Of a stretch of DNA of 16,641 bases, positions 1 to 5,523 are shown piece after piece (the first letter of the stretch is position 1; the number at the start of each line of letters is the position of its first letter). The position numbers were made by a program, and so were the translations under genes. The stretch comes from Hyphococcus sp. (GTDB lineage: Bacteria > Pseudomonadota > Alphaproteobacteria > Caulobacterales > Parvularculaceae), in NCBI GenBank assembly GCA_021604585.1, contig BQJG01000070.1:1-16641 (forward strand), given 5' to 3'. The notes beneath the pieces were generated by a model. That model searched no databases, was not told the DNA's origin, and saw only the letters and a program-made list of their open reading frames with translations.

Positions 1-2
1 GG

Positions 3-71
3 GGGCAACGCCATCCGGATAAGATCATCGATCTTGCGCGTGATTTGTGGCCATGGGGGCGGCGGTCATGA
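3..71 (+). CDS. C-terminal end of an unidentified gene, probably phage lysis cassette
   Basis: An open frame enters from the window's left edge and stops at TGA 69-71. It encodes only about 22 residues, rich in basic and aromatic residues (...DLARDLWPWGRRS). The stop overlaps the ATG at 68-70 of the spanin gene in an ATGA arrangement, the usual sign of translational coupling, and this is the main reason to believe the frame is real. In phage lysis cassettes the gene before Rz is often an endolysin or holin, but too little is visible to say which. Another frame (frame 1) is also open here, so the call is tentative. Confidence 0.35.
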   Translation, partial: GQRHPDKIIDLARDLWPWGRRS

Positions 72-547
72 TTTGGCTCTTAATGCGCTTCATGGGCGCG
101 GAAGCCGCGAAACGGTTTGCGCCGATGGCTTGGAAGGGATTGGCGGCAATCGTCATGGGCGGGCTTGTTTGGGCCTATGTCGCTGGATCCTATGGCCGGG
201 GGTTCACCGCCGGGCAAGTTGCCTGGGAAAGTGCGGCGATCGCGGCCTTTCAGGCGGAAAATGAAAAATTGCGCGGCGAGGCGGAAGCGCTTCGTTTGGC
301 GCAACAAACGAGGGATCTTCAATATGCGAAGGATCTTAGCGATATCACGCGCCGCCTGGTTGCCGGGTCACGCCGCGATCATGTTGCTTTCAGTGCTGGC
401 GTTGTCGGCATGCTCAACGAAGGAACGGACCGCGCCAATTTTGATATCTCGGCAAGCGCCGGCGTCGAACCTGGTTTATTGTCCGCCGCTTCCGCTTCGG
501 ATTCCGGATCTGCCGGACGGCGAAATGAGCGAGGCGGCGGCGGCTGA
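68..547 (+). CDS. Rz-like inner-membrane spanin subunit
   Basis: This predicts a protein of about 159 residues with the architecture of a phage i-spanin (Rz). It has an N-terminal hydrophobic region with a clear membrane segment (around WKGLAAIVMGGLVWAYV) and then a charged, helical, probably coiled-coil periplasmic stretch rich in Ala, Glu, Arg and Gln (AENEKLRGEAEALRLAQQTRD). The last third, low in complexity and rich in Gly, Ser and Ala, is the part overlapped by the Rz1 frame. Rz tethers the inner membrane to Rz1 in the outer membrane, and the complex breaks the outer membrane at lysis. I chose ATG 68 because it overlaps the preceding stop as ATGA; GTG 47 and ATG 53 are in frame and possible. 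The call rests on architecture and the nested partner, not on strong family motifs, since spanins diverge quickly. Confidence 0.7.
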   Translation: MIWLLMRFMGAEAAKRFAPMAWKGLAAIVMGGLVWAYVAGSYGRGFTAGQVAWESAAIAAFQAENEKLRGEAEALRLAQQTRDLQYAKDLSDITRRLVAGSRRDHVAFSAGVVGMLNEGTDRANFDISASAGVEPGLLSAASASDSGSAGRRNERGGGG

Positions 548-629
548 ATATGACGCCAGGCGCGATGAGCAATATCGGGCGTGCGCGGTCAATAATAATG
601 ATCTAGTGACCTGGATATTCAAGCATTAG
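324..629 (+). CDS. Rz1-like outer-membrane spanin lipoprotein, nested in Rz
   Basis: This 101-residue frame starts inside the Rz-like gene in the +1 frame and runs 82 bases beyond its end. The N-terminus is a lipoprotein signal: basic start (MRR), hydrophobic core, and lipobox LSAC with Cys at residue 30. The mature part is short and carries a proline-rich stretch (CPPLPLRIPDLPDG), both typical of Rz1. It should be lipidated and sit on the inner face of the outer membrane, where it meets Rz. ATG 324 has a purine-rich GAGGG upstream; ATG 381 is in frame but would shorten the signal peptide to about 10 residues. A lipoprotein with a Pro-rich segment in the +1 frame of a membrane-anchored coiled-coil gene is diagnostic of a Rz/Rz1 pair, as in phage lambda. 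Confidence 0.75.
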   Translation: MRRILAISRAAWLPGHAAIMLLSVLALSACSTKERTAPILISRQAPASNLVYCPPLPLRIPDLPDGEMSEAAAAEYDARRDEQYRACAVNNNDLVTWIFKH

Positions 630-639
630 CGGCGGCGGA

Positions 640-804
640 TTATTCGCCATTCTCCGCGATGCATTCGCCGCAAGGGCCTTTTTCAAAGAGGGTATCGCCT
701 GCGCGCTGGCGCGCATCGGCATTGATGATGATGATCGCCGCAAGGGTTGCAATCTGGAGCGCGAAAAAGATGATCGCGGCCAGCAAGATGTTGTCGCGCT
801 TCAT
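640..804 (-). CDS. Small single-span membrane protein with CxxC motif
   Basis: This minus-strand frame encodes 54 residues. A short basic start (MKRDN) leads into one long hydrophobic segment (about residues 6-28, ILLAAIIFFALQIATLAAIIII), then a polar tail with C-G-E-C near the C-terminus (FEKGPCGECIAENGE). A GGAAGGG ribosome-binding site lies about 7 bases before the ATG, which supports translation. The predicted topology puts the CxxC on one face of the membrane, where it could bind a metal or form a disulphide. I do not recognise a family. It converges on the Rz1 gene and may belong to the prophage or to the host. Plus-strand frames over the same DNA look like shadows. Confidence 0.55.
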   Translation of the reverse strand: MKRDNILLAAIIFFALQIATLAAIIIINADARQRAGDTLFEKGPCGECIAENGE

Positions 805-850
805 GACGCCGCCCTTCCACCGTTATGGCTCGGAACGGGCCGCGAACACA

Positions 851-871
851 TTACGGGAGTTTTACGGGAGT
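851..871. repeat. Tandem direct repeat TTACGGGAGT x2
   Basis: The ten-base unit TTACGGGAGT occurs at 851-860 and again at 862-871, one base apart, so the period is 11 bp, about one helical turn. It lies between the phage-like genes and the tRNA-Thr gene. Spacing on one helix face suggests a protein-binding site, for instance integrase arm-type sites near a prophage end, but no integrase gene or att core is visible here. Confidence 0.5.
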
Positions 872-968
872 CTGTGCGCTCAAATGTCCGCAATGGTCCC
901 CTTTTATCCCATTTTGGGGCTTGCGCCCGCCGCCGGAAAACGCCTAGAACCCGCATGCCGTAAGGCTT

Positions 969-1044
969 GCCCCTATAGCTCAGCTGGTAGAGCAACTGAT
1001 TTGTAATCAGTAGGTCCGCGGTTCGAGTCCGTGTGGGGGCACCA
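969..1044 (+). tRNA. tRNA-Thr (anticodon TGT)
   Basis: A full 76-base cloverleaf folds. The acceptor stem GCCCCTA pairs with TGGGGGC (one T-G wobble), and the D arm contains AGCTGGTAGA. The anticodon stem ACTGA/TCAGT encloses loop TTTGTAA with anticodon TGT (reads ACA, Thr), and the T arm holds TTCGAGT. The discriminator is A and the 3' CCA is encoded. The gene is intact, with no second copy of its 3' end in the window, so it shows no direct sign of having been split by an integration event. Confidence 0.95.
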
Positions 1045-1192
1045 CTTTTCTCAGCAATATTGAAATCGCCGGGCCGCCGAGGGTTACGTCGAATTGCGGC
1101 GCAAGCGCGGTTTGACATCGCGCCTTGAAACGCAGAGACCTTGACCCAGATCACAACCAAATCGCGCGCGCGCGACGATCACAGAAACAAGC

Positions 1193-2110
1193 ATGAACTA
1201 CGCCGAAATCCTTGAGCAGATACAATCGGAGATGCCGCGAGAATTCGGCAAGGGAAAGGTCGCCGATTACATCGAAGCGCTTGCCCGTATCGATCCGCAA
1301 AAGTTTGGCATGGCGGTTTGTTCCGTCGGCGGCGAAGAGTGGAGCTGCGGCGACGCTGACGAGTGTTTTTCAATTCAGAGCATCTCCAAAGTGTTCACCT
1401 TGCTGCTGGCCATTCAAGAGGTGGGCGCTGATGCGCTATGGGCGCGTGTGGGGCGCGAACCCTCTGGCTCGGCGTTCAATTCACTGGTGCTGCTGGAAGC
1501 GGAGAAGGGGTTTCCAAGAAACCCGTTTATCAACGCCGGCGCACTCGTTGTGACAGACTGCATTGTCGAGCATTCGGCCCATCCTTCGCGGCGCATCCTT
1601 TCATGGGCTTGCGAGCTGGCGGGGAATGCGAAGCTTCGCATTGACGAAGAAGTCGCGCAGTCAGAAGCCCGGACCGGGTTTCGGAACGCCGCGATTGCAA
1701 ATTTTCTGAAAAGTCAGGGGAACCTTCATTCCGATGTCGATCTGGTGCTCGACGCCTATTTCCGGCAATGCGCGATTTCCATGTCTTGTCGTGATCTTGC
1801 GCGGGCGTTTCTGCCGCTGGCGAATCGCGGCGTCGCGCCGAAGACCGGAAAAGTTATTATGCCGTGGGACAGAGCGCGGCGCGTAAACTCGCTAATGCTG
1901 ACTTGCGGGCTTTATGACGGGGTCGGCAATTTCGCATTCCGCGTCGGCATTCCCGCCAAAAGCGGCGTTGGCGGCGGCATCGTCGCCGTTATTCCCGGAG
2001 AATTATCCGTGTGCGTCTGGTCGCCGGAGCTTGACGAGGCCGGCAACTCGCTTGCGGGCACGAAGGCGCTCGAGCGTTTTACCGACCTGACCGGATTGTC
2101 AGTCTTTTAG
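1193..2110 (+). CDS. glsA: Glutaminase (GlsA family)
   Basis: This 305-residue protein is full length for the bacterial glutaminase family, serine-dependent enzymes with a beta-lactamase-like fold that hydrolyse L-glutamine to glutamate and ammonia in the cytoplasm. The S-x-x-K catalytic motif is at Ser63-Lys66 in FSIQSISKVF. Other family blocks follow: FNSL (about 95-98), NPFINAGA with Asn114, a central segment containing SMSCRDLA, LTCGLYDG, and the glycine-rich KSGVGGGI near the C-terminus. ATG 1193 is the obvious start but its ribosome-binding site is weak. The gene stands alone between tRNA-Thr and a convergent gene, and a hairpin terminator follows 22 bases after the stop. Roles in glutamate supply or acid tolerance are known for the family; nothing here narrows it further. 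Confidence 0.95.
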   Translation: MNYAEILEQIQSEMPREFGKGKVADYIEALARIDPQKFGMAVCSVGGEEWSCGDADECFSIQSISKVFTLLLAIQEVGADALWARVGREPSGSAFNSLVLLEAEKGFPRNPFINAGALVVTDCIVEHSAHPSRRILSWACELAGNAKLRIDEEVAQSEARTGFRNAAIANFLKSQGNLHSDVDLVLDAYFRQCAISMSCRDLARAFLPLANRGVAPKTGKVIMPWDRARRVNSLMLTCGLYDGVGNFAFRVGIPAKSGVGGGIVAVIPGELSVCVWSPELDEAGNSLAGTKALERFTDLTGLSVF

Positions 2111-2132
2111 TCAGCCGCGCGCCCGGTATAAA

Positions 2133-2160
2133 AAGGCGGCCCGTTTAACGGGGCCGCCTT
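2133..2160. terminator. Hairpin terminator between convergent genes
   Basis: A perfect 10-bp stem, AAGGCGGCCC (2133-2142) with GGGCCGCCTT (2151-2160), encloses an 8-base loop. On the minus strand it is followed at once by a run of five T, so it is a good intrinsic terminator for the VPLPA-CTERM gene. On the plus strand it has no long T run but probably still ends glsA transcripts. The two genes converge here. Confidence 0.8.
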
Positions 2161-2181
2161 ATGTCAACTACTGGCGGGTGA

Positions 2182-3015
2182 TCAAGACGCGCGGCGTTTC
2201 TTTCGCGCGGCGCCAAGGCCGGCGAGGCCTGTGGCAAAAAACAACAGCGCGCCGGGAACCGGCACATCGGAAACATCCGATATCATCGCGAGACTCGCAA
2301 AATCCAAACCGAGGTTCACAGGCGTTGACGCCATCCCGGTGAGGACATCAATGACCGTCAAGCCAGGGTTCACAATTCCGAATACGCCGTGCAGAACCCC
2401 CTGATCGTCGAAGCCGATGCCGCCCGTGTTTGTGGACAGCCCCAGCGAGCCGATCAGCGCGGCGACCCCGGTGCTCAAGTCAATAGTATACAGAGCATCG
2501 TTGCTTGTATCCGCAAGACCATACATCACGTTGTTGGAGTCCAGCGCCAGACCGACAATGCCGCCGGTTCCAGTGGAGCCGATCAATGTCGCCGCGCCGG
2601 TTGTCGTGTCGACGGAATAAAAATCCGGGCCTGTGCCGCCGGTATCGCTGGACATGTAAAGATTGCCGGCGGCGTCGAATTCCAGACCGACATCGAATGC
2701 AGAGGCGCCGAGATTGCCGACGGTTGTAGCGGCGCCAGTCGCCGGATCGATTGTCACAAGCGTGTCAGTGGCGTGGTCAATGCCGAAGAGCACGCCGGTG
2801 CCCGGCTGTATGGCGATGCCGGAAATGTTGTCGCGGCCGGTCGAGCCGATCAGTGTCGCCGTTGAAGCGTCAAAGTCTACCAGATAAAGATCGGAATTCG
2901 AAAAAGTTGTGGCATAGCCCATGGTCGCCGCATGGGCTGTTGCGCCCACCGAGAAAAAACATGCGCCGATTGCGCAATGACGAAGTGCTGAAATCGCAGA
3001 TTTTATTACGTTCAC
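2182..3015 (-). CDS. Secreted VPLPA-CTERM protein with propeller-like repeats
   Basis: I start this at GTG 3015, which has GGGGG six bases upstream and gives a clean signal peptide ending AHA at about residue 29; the frame stays open further upstream, but that part has no signal. The 277-residue product is mature from about residue 30. Five repeats of about 43-46 residues begin near residues 42, 85, 131, 174 and 218. Each has the form (L/F)Y-x-(V/I)D-x-x-TG-x-A-x-x-(I/V)G followed by a glycine-rich strand, resembling DUF4394-type or other beta-propeller blades. The C-terminus (251-277) is a VPLPA-CTERM signal: VPVPGALLFFATGLAGLG, then RKKRR. Such tails are read by exosortase-type systems that anchor the protein at the surface. 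No sortase lies in the window. The ligand is unknown. Confidence 0.85.
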   Translation of the reverse strand: MNVIKSAISALRHCAIGACFFSVGATAHAATMGYATTFSNSDLYLVDFDASTATLIGSTGRDNISGIAIQPGTGVLFGIDHATDTLVTIDPATGAATTVGNLGASAFDVGLEFDAAGNLYMSSDTGGTGPDFYSVDTTTGAATLIGSTGTGGIVGLALDSNNVMYGLADTSNDALYTIDLSTGVAALIGSLGLSTNTGGIGFDDQGVLHGVFGIVNPGLTVIDVLTGMASTPVNLGLDFASLAMISDVSDVPVPGALLFFATGLAGLGAARKKRRAS

Positions 3016-3037
3016 TCTAGGCCCCCAAATAAATACC

Positions 3038-3116
3038 GTTTTGCGAGAAGCGCAAAACCCTACCAAGGCGCCGCAAAAAGGGCGCCAAGGCTCACATTCC
3101 CAGAATCGAAGGAATG
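3038..3116. repeat. Three inverted repeats in the leader of the VPLPA-CTERM gene
   Basis: Three perfect dyads lie within 80 bases. GTTTTGCG/CGCAAAAC is at 3038-3045/3051-3058. GGCGCC/GGCGCC is at 3067-3072/3081-3086. CATTCC/GGAATG is at 3095-3100/3111-3116. All fall between the candidate promoter and the GTG start of the minus-strand gene, so they would be RNA hairpins in a leader of about 100 bases, or operators. No known riboswitch consensus was recognised. Confidence 0.5.
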
Positions 3117-3122
3117 CTGCAG

Positions 3123-3150
3123 ATGCTATAAACCATTGGCGCAGTGTCAA
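3123..3150 (-). promoter_or_regulatory. Candidate sigma-70 promoter for the VPLPA-CTERM gene
   Basis: Read on the minus strand, a perfect TTGACA (-35, plus positions 3145-3150) is followed after 16 bases by TAGCAT (-10, 3123-3128; 4 of 6 match TATAAT). Transcription would start near 3116 and give a leader of about 100 bases holding the three inverted repeats. I saw no sigma-54 motif of the kind described for some PEP-CTERM genes. Confidence 0.45.
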
Positions 3151-3370
3151 TAGCTGATCCAGCGAAAAGCTGAATAAGTTCATGTTGTTGCACGATAGAA
3201 ATTCAGAATATCCCATTTAGGAAACGCAACGCCTGGATTCACAACTGTGAGGCGATTGTCGGACTACCTTTAGGGTCGCCGCATTTTTTTCGCACTTGCT
3301 AATCGCCGCGTGCCGCAGCGTGGCTGAACGGCCAAACTATGAGACCGGTTTGTCCGTAATGGAAACAAAT
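3151..3370. other. Intergenic stretch without a credible gene
   Basis: Between the VPLPA-CTERM promoter and the dps terminator I see only short frames with no family resemblance or ribosome-binding site, and no RNA gene. The plus-strand frame at 3296-3487 reads into the 3' end of dps and is probably spurious. Confidence 0.5.
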
Positions 3371-3400
3371 AGCCGGCCAAGCCATTCGGCAGGGCCGACT
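3371..3400 (-). terminator. Probable intrinsic terminator of dps
   Basis: On the minus strand AGTCGGCC pairs with GGCCGGCT over 8 bp with one T-G wobble, extended by an inner GCC/GGC stem around GAAT. It is followed by the T-rich ATTTGTTT. It lies about 38 bases after the dps stop codon. The T tract is interrupted, so this is moderate evidence. Confidence 0.5.
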
Positions 3401-3438
3401 AATGCCGAGGTGAGAAACCACAAACCTCGAAAGAAACG

Positions 3439-3912
3439 CTATTGTGTCAGCGAACGCAGCATCCAGGCAGTTTTTTCGTGGAGTTGAATGCGCACCGTAA
3501 GAAGGTCCGCACTTGCGGCGTCACCGGCTTCTTCGGCGATCGCCAGTCCGTTGCGGGCGCGTTTGATCAGCGTTTCATGATCGGCGAGCAGGTTGCTCAC
3601 CATCACGTCGGATTTCGGCGGCTGCGTGTCTGCGTTGTCGATGGCCGACAGTTCCGCGAACTGCTTGCCGCTGGTCGGCGCGAAAACGCCAAGGGCGCGC
3701 ACGCGCTCTGCGATTTCATCGAGTGCTGTCCACATTTCGTTATACTGGCCTTCAAACATGAGATGCAGCGTTTGAAACTGCGGGCCCGTGACGTTCCAGT
3801 GATAGGCATGTGTTTTCATATAGAGCGAATAGGTGTCGGCGAGCGTCGCATTGAGTGCCTGAGCAACTGAATTGCGCGCATTCTCGTCAATTCCGATATC
3901 AATTTTCGTCAT
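3439..3912 (-). CDS. dps: Dps-family ferritin-like DNA protection protein
   Basis: This 157-residue protein is typical in length for Dps, a dodecameric mini-ferritin that oxidises and stores iron with hydrogen peroxide and can shield DNA. The ferroxidase residues line up: His38 in THAYHWNV, His50 twelve residues later, Glu54 where E. coli has an acidic Asp, then Asp65 and Glu69 in DEIAERVRALG. The N-terminus has only one lysine, so the Lys-rich DNA-binding tail of E. coli Dps is lacking; iron and peroxide handling may be its main job. ATG 3912 is chosen because AAGGAG lies about 8 bases before it; the longer frame from 3975 runs through the operator-like dyad and is rejected. It follows aspartate aminotransferase on the same strand but has its own upstream dyad. 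Confidence 0.92.
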   Translation of the reverse strand: MTKIDIGIDENARNSVAQALNATLADTYSLYMKTHAYHWNVTGPQFQTLHLMFEGQYNEMWTALDEIAERVRALGVFAPTSGKQFAELSAIDNADTQPPKSDVMVSNLLADHETLIKRARNGLAIAEEAGDAASADLLTVRIQLHEKTAWMLRSLTQ

Positions 3913-3965
3913 GGAATGGTCTCCTTTGACTTCTTGTTCCACCAGAGAGATAGGTACGCAGGGGA

Positions 3966-4000
3966 GAACAATCAAATTGATAATATCAAAGTGATTGTTC
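3966..4000. promoter_or_regulatory. 35-bp dyad upstream of dps, candidate operator
   Basis: One symmetry axis at 3983 organises 35 bases. Outer arms GAACAATCA (3966-3974) and TGATTGTTC (3992-4000) and inner arms TTGATA (3977-3982) and TATCAA (3984-3989) are both perfect; 15 of 17 pairs match. It lies 54-88 bases upstream of the dps ATG, where a promoter is expected. On the minus strand the outer arm supplies TTGATT, which with TATCTC 17 bases on could be a weak -35/-10 pair. It also follows the aminotransferase stop by 18 bases but has no T run, so a terminator role is less likely. The regulator is not identified; peroxide or iron regulators are the usual candidates for dps. Confidence 0.6.
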
Positions 4001-4018
4001 GATTTATTCGATACCGTA

Positions 4019-5227
4019 CTACTTCAAAGACGCCGTAAACCGCTGGATCCGGGTGCAAGCCTCCCGCATGTCCTCTATTGCTGCGGCGTAGGAGACGCGG
4101 AAGAACGGAGCGAGGCCAAAGGCGGCGCCGAATACGGCGGAAACGCCTTCGGCTTGCAAAAGCTCGGTCGTGAAATCTTCGTCATTTTTGATGGTCGCGC
4201 CGCCAGGCGTCTTTTTACCGATGGTTCCGGCGCAGGACGGGTAAACGTAAAATGCGCCCTCCGGCGTGGTGCAGGAAATGCCTTGCGCGTCGTTCAACAT
4301 GCCGACCACAAGATCGCGCCGCTGCTTAAAGGCGGCGTTGCGTTCGATCAGGAAAGACTGATCGCCATTGAGCGCCGCGACGCATGCATATTGCGTGATT
4401 GAGCAGGGGTTCGACGTCGATTGCGACATAACTTTCGACATCGCCTTGATCAGCGGCGCCGGTCCGCCTGCATAACCCAGCCGCCATCCGGTCATGGCGT
4501 AGGCTTTCGAGGCGCCGTTAACAGTCAGCGTGCGTTCATAAAGCGCGGGCTCAACCTGCGCTGGCGTTGTAAATTCAAAATCATCATAGACGATGTGCTC
4601 ATACATATCGTCCGACATGATCCAGACATGCGGGTGACGCAATAAAACGTCCGTCAGCGCTTTGACTTCATCGCGCGCATAAGCGGCGCCCGTCGGGTTC
4701 GACGGAGAATTGAACATGAACCATTTGGTGCGCGGCGTGATCGCGCGCTCCAGCGCGTCTGGCGTCAGCTTGAAATTATTCTCGGCTGACGTTTCAACGA
4801 TCACCGGCTCGCCGCCCGCAAGATATGTCATGTCGGGATAAGAAACCCAGTATGGCGCCGGGATGATCACTTCGTCTCCCGGATTGAGCGAGGCGACGAG
4901 CGCATTGTAAAGCACCGCCTTGCCGCCGGGTGAGACGTTGATCTGGTTGACGCCGTAGGTCAGTTCATTGTCGCGTTTGAATTTGGCGGCGATGGCTTCC
5001 TTCAGTTCGGGGATGCCGTCGACGGCCGTGTATTTCGTTTTGCCTTCACGAATCGCTTTGATAGCGGCTTCCTTGACGAAGTCCGGCGTGTCGAAATCCG
5101 GCTCACCAGCGCCGAGCGAAATGACATCGCGGCCCGAGGCTTTGAGATCGCGGGCCATTTGCGTAGCGGCGAGGGTTGGCGAGGGCTTTACGCGTGAAAG
5201 GGCGGCGGAAGGCTGGAAGCTCGGCAT
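4019..5227 (-). CDS. aspC: Aspartate aminotransferase, PLP-dependent class I
   Basis: This 402-residue cytoplasmic enzyme belongs to the fold-type I aminotransferases and most resembles the I-gamma aspartate aminotransferases of alphaproteobacteria (AatA/AspC), which exchange the amino group between aspartate and 2-oxoglutarate. Visible signature residues are Asn177 in SPSNPTG, Asp206 and Tyr209 in MSDDMYEH, the Schiff-base lysine Lys241 in NGASKAYAMTGWRLGY, and the substrate-carboxylate arginine Arg377 in FFRVSYA. The start at ATG 5227 (MPSFQPSAALSRVKPSPTLA) matches the family's N-terminus; the frame stays open 33 codons further upstream, without family likeness. Its ribosome-binding site is weak. 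Some I-gamma enzymes also use prephenate, which sequence alone cannot exclude. Dps lies downstream, but the dyad between them suggests separate control. Confidence 0.92.
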   Translation of the reverse strand: MPSFQPSAALSRVKPSPTLAATQMARDLKASGRDVISLGAGEPDFDTPDFVKEAAIKAIREGKTKYTAVDGIPELKEAIAAKFKRDNELTYGVNQINVSPGGKAVLYNALVASLNPGDEVIIPAPYWVSYPDMTYLAGGEPVIVETSAENNFKLTPDALERAITPRTKWFMFNSPSNPTGAAYARDEVKALTDVLLRHPHVWIMSDDMYEHIVYDDFEFTTPAQVEPALYERTLTVNGASKAYAMTGWRLGYAGGPAPLIKAMSKVMSQSTSNPCSITQYACVAALNGDQSFLIERNAAFKQRRDLVVGMLNDAQGISCTTPEGAFYVYPSCAGTIGKKTPGGATIKNDEDFTTELLQAEGVSAVFGAAFGLAPFFRVSYAAAIEDMREACTRIQRFTASLK

Positions 5228-5523
5228 TCGGATTCTCTGGCTTGCTGCGGAATGGTGTTTAACCCTGCTCTGGCGCTTGGCCAAACGCTTTTCCGCGCTG
5301 CACCTAAATTCTTCCCTGCGTTGCACGTAGCGGGACTAATGCGCGCACAAGTTTCATTAAACGGTTGAGGCAAAATGTCCGATTTTGGTGCTAACACCCT
5401 AAAATATGGCAATTTTTGTGCGGGGTGGGGAAAATGAGGGACTTGCGCACACCCATAAAGTTTTGGTTTGAGCGGCGTCCGCTTTATGATCTCATACTAT
5501 CAGCGGGGAATTAGGGAGAGCGT
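5228..5523. other. Divergent intergenic region, aminotransferase / PAS gene
   Basis: This stretch of about 300 bases separates two divergent genes and should hold promoters for both. The plus-strand candidate is given separately. On the minus strand I could not find a convincing -35/-10 pair. No frame in it looks like a gene. Confidence 0.5.
5463..5490 (+). promoter_or_regulatory. Candidate promoter of the membrane PAS gene
   Basis: TTGGTT (5463-5468) and TATGAT (5485-5490, 5 of 6 match) are separated by 16 bases. The spacer carries an AGCGG-CGT-CCGCT inverted repeat (5471-5483) that could be an operator. A ribosome-binding site AGGGAGAG then precedes ATG 5524. The -35 is poor, so confidence is modest. 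Confidence 0.35.

Noticed and set aside
659..1006. Plus-strand frame of 115 codons ending inside the tRNA
   Set aside because: It runs antisense to the 54-residue gene and into the tRNA, and has no family resemblance.
1112..1117. TTGACA upstream of glsA as a promoter
   Set aside because: No acceptable -10 hexamer lies 15-19 bases downstream.
801..1160. Minus-strand frame with a TRTADLLITNQLLYQL-type peptide
   Set aside because: It is the antisense of the tRNA-Thr gene, a well-known false protein prediction.
3016..3216. Upstream extension of the VPLPA-CTERM protein
   Set aside because: It covers the promoter and hairpins. The GTG at 3015 has a ribosome-binding site and starts a proper signal peptide.
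3406..3429. CGAGGT/ACCTCG inverted repeat just after dps
   Set aside because: The stem is only 6 bp, the loop is long and no T run follows; the hairpin at 3371-3400 is a better terminator.
3296..3487. 63-codon plus-strand frame
   Set aside because: It overlaps the dps 3' end and terminator, with no motif or ribosome-binding site.
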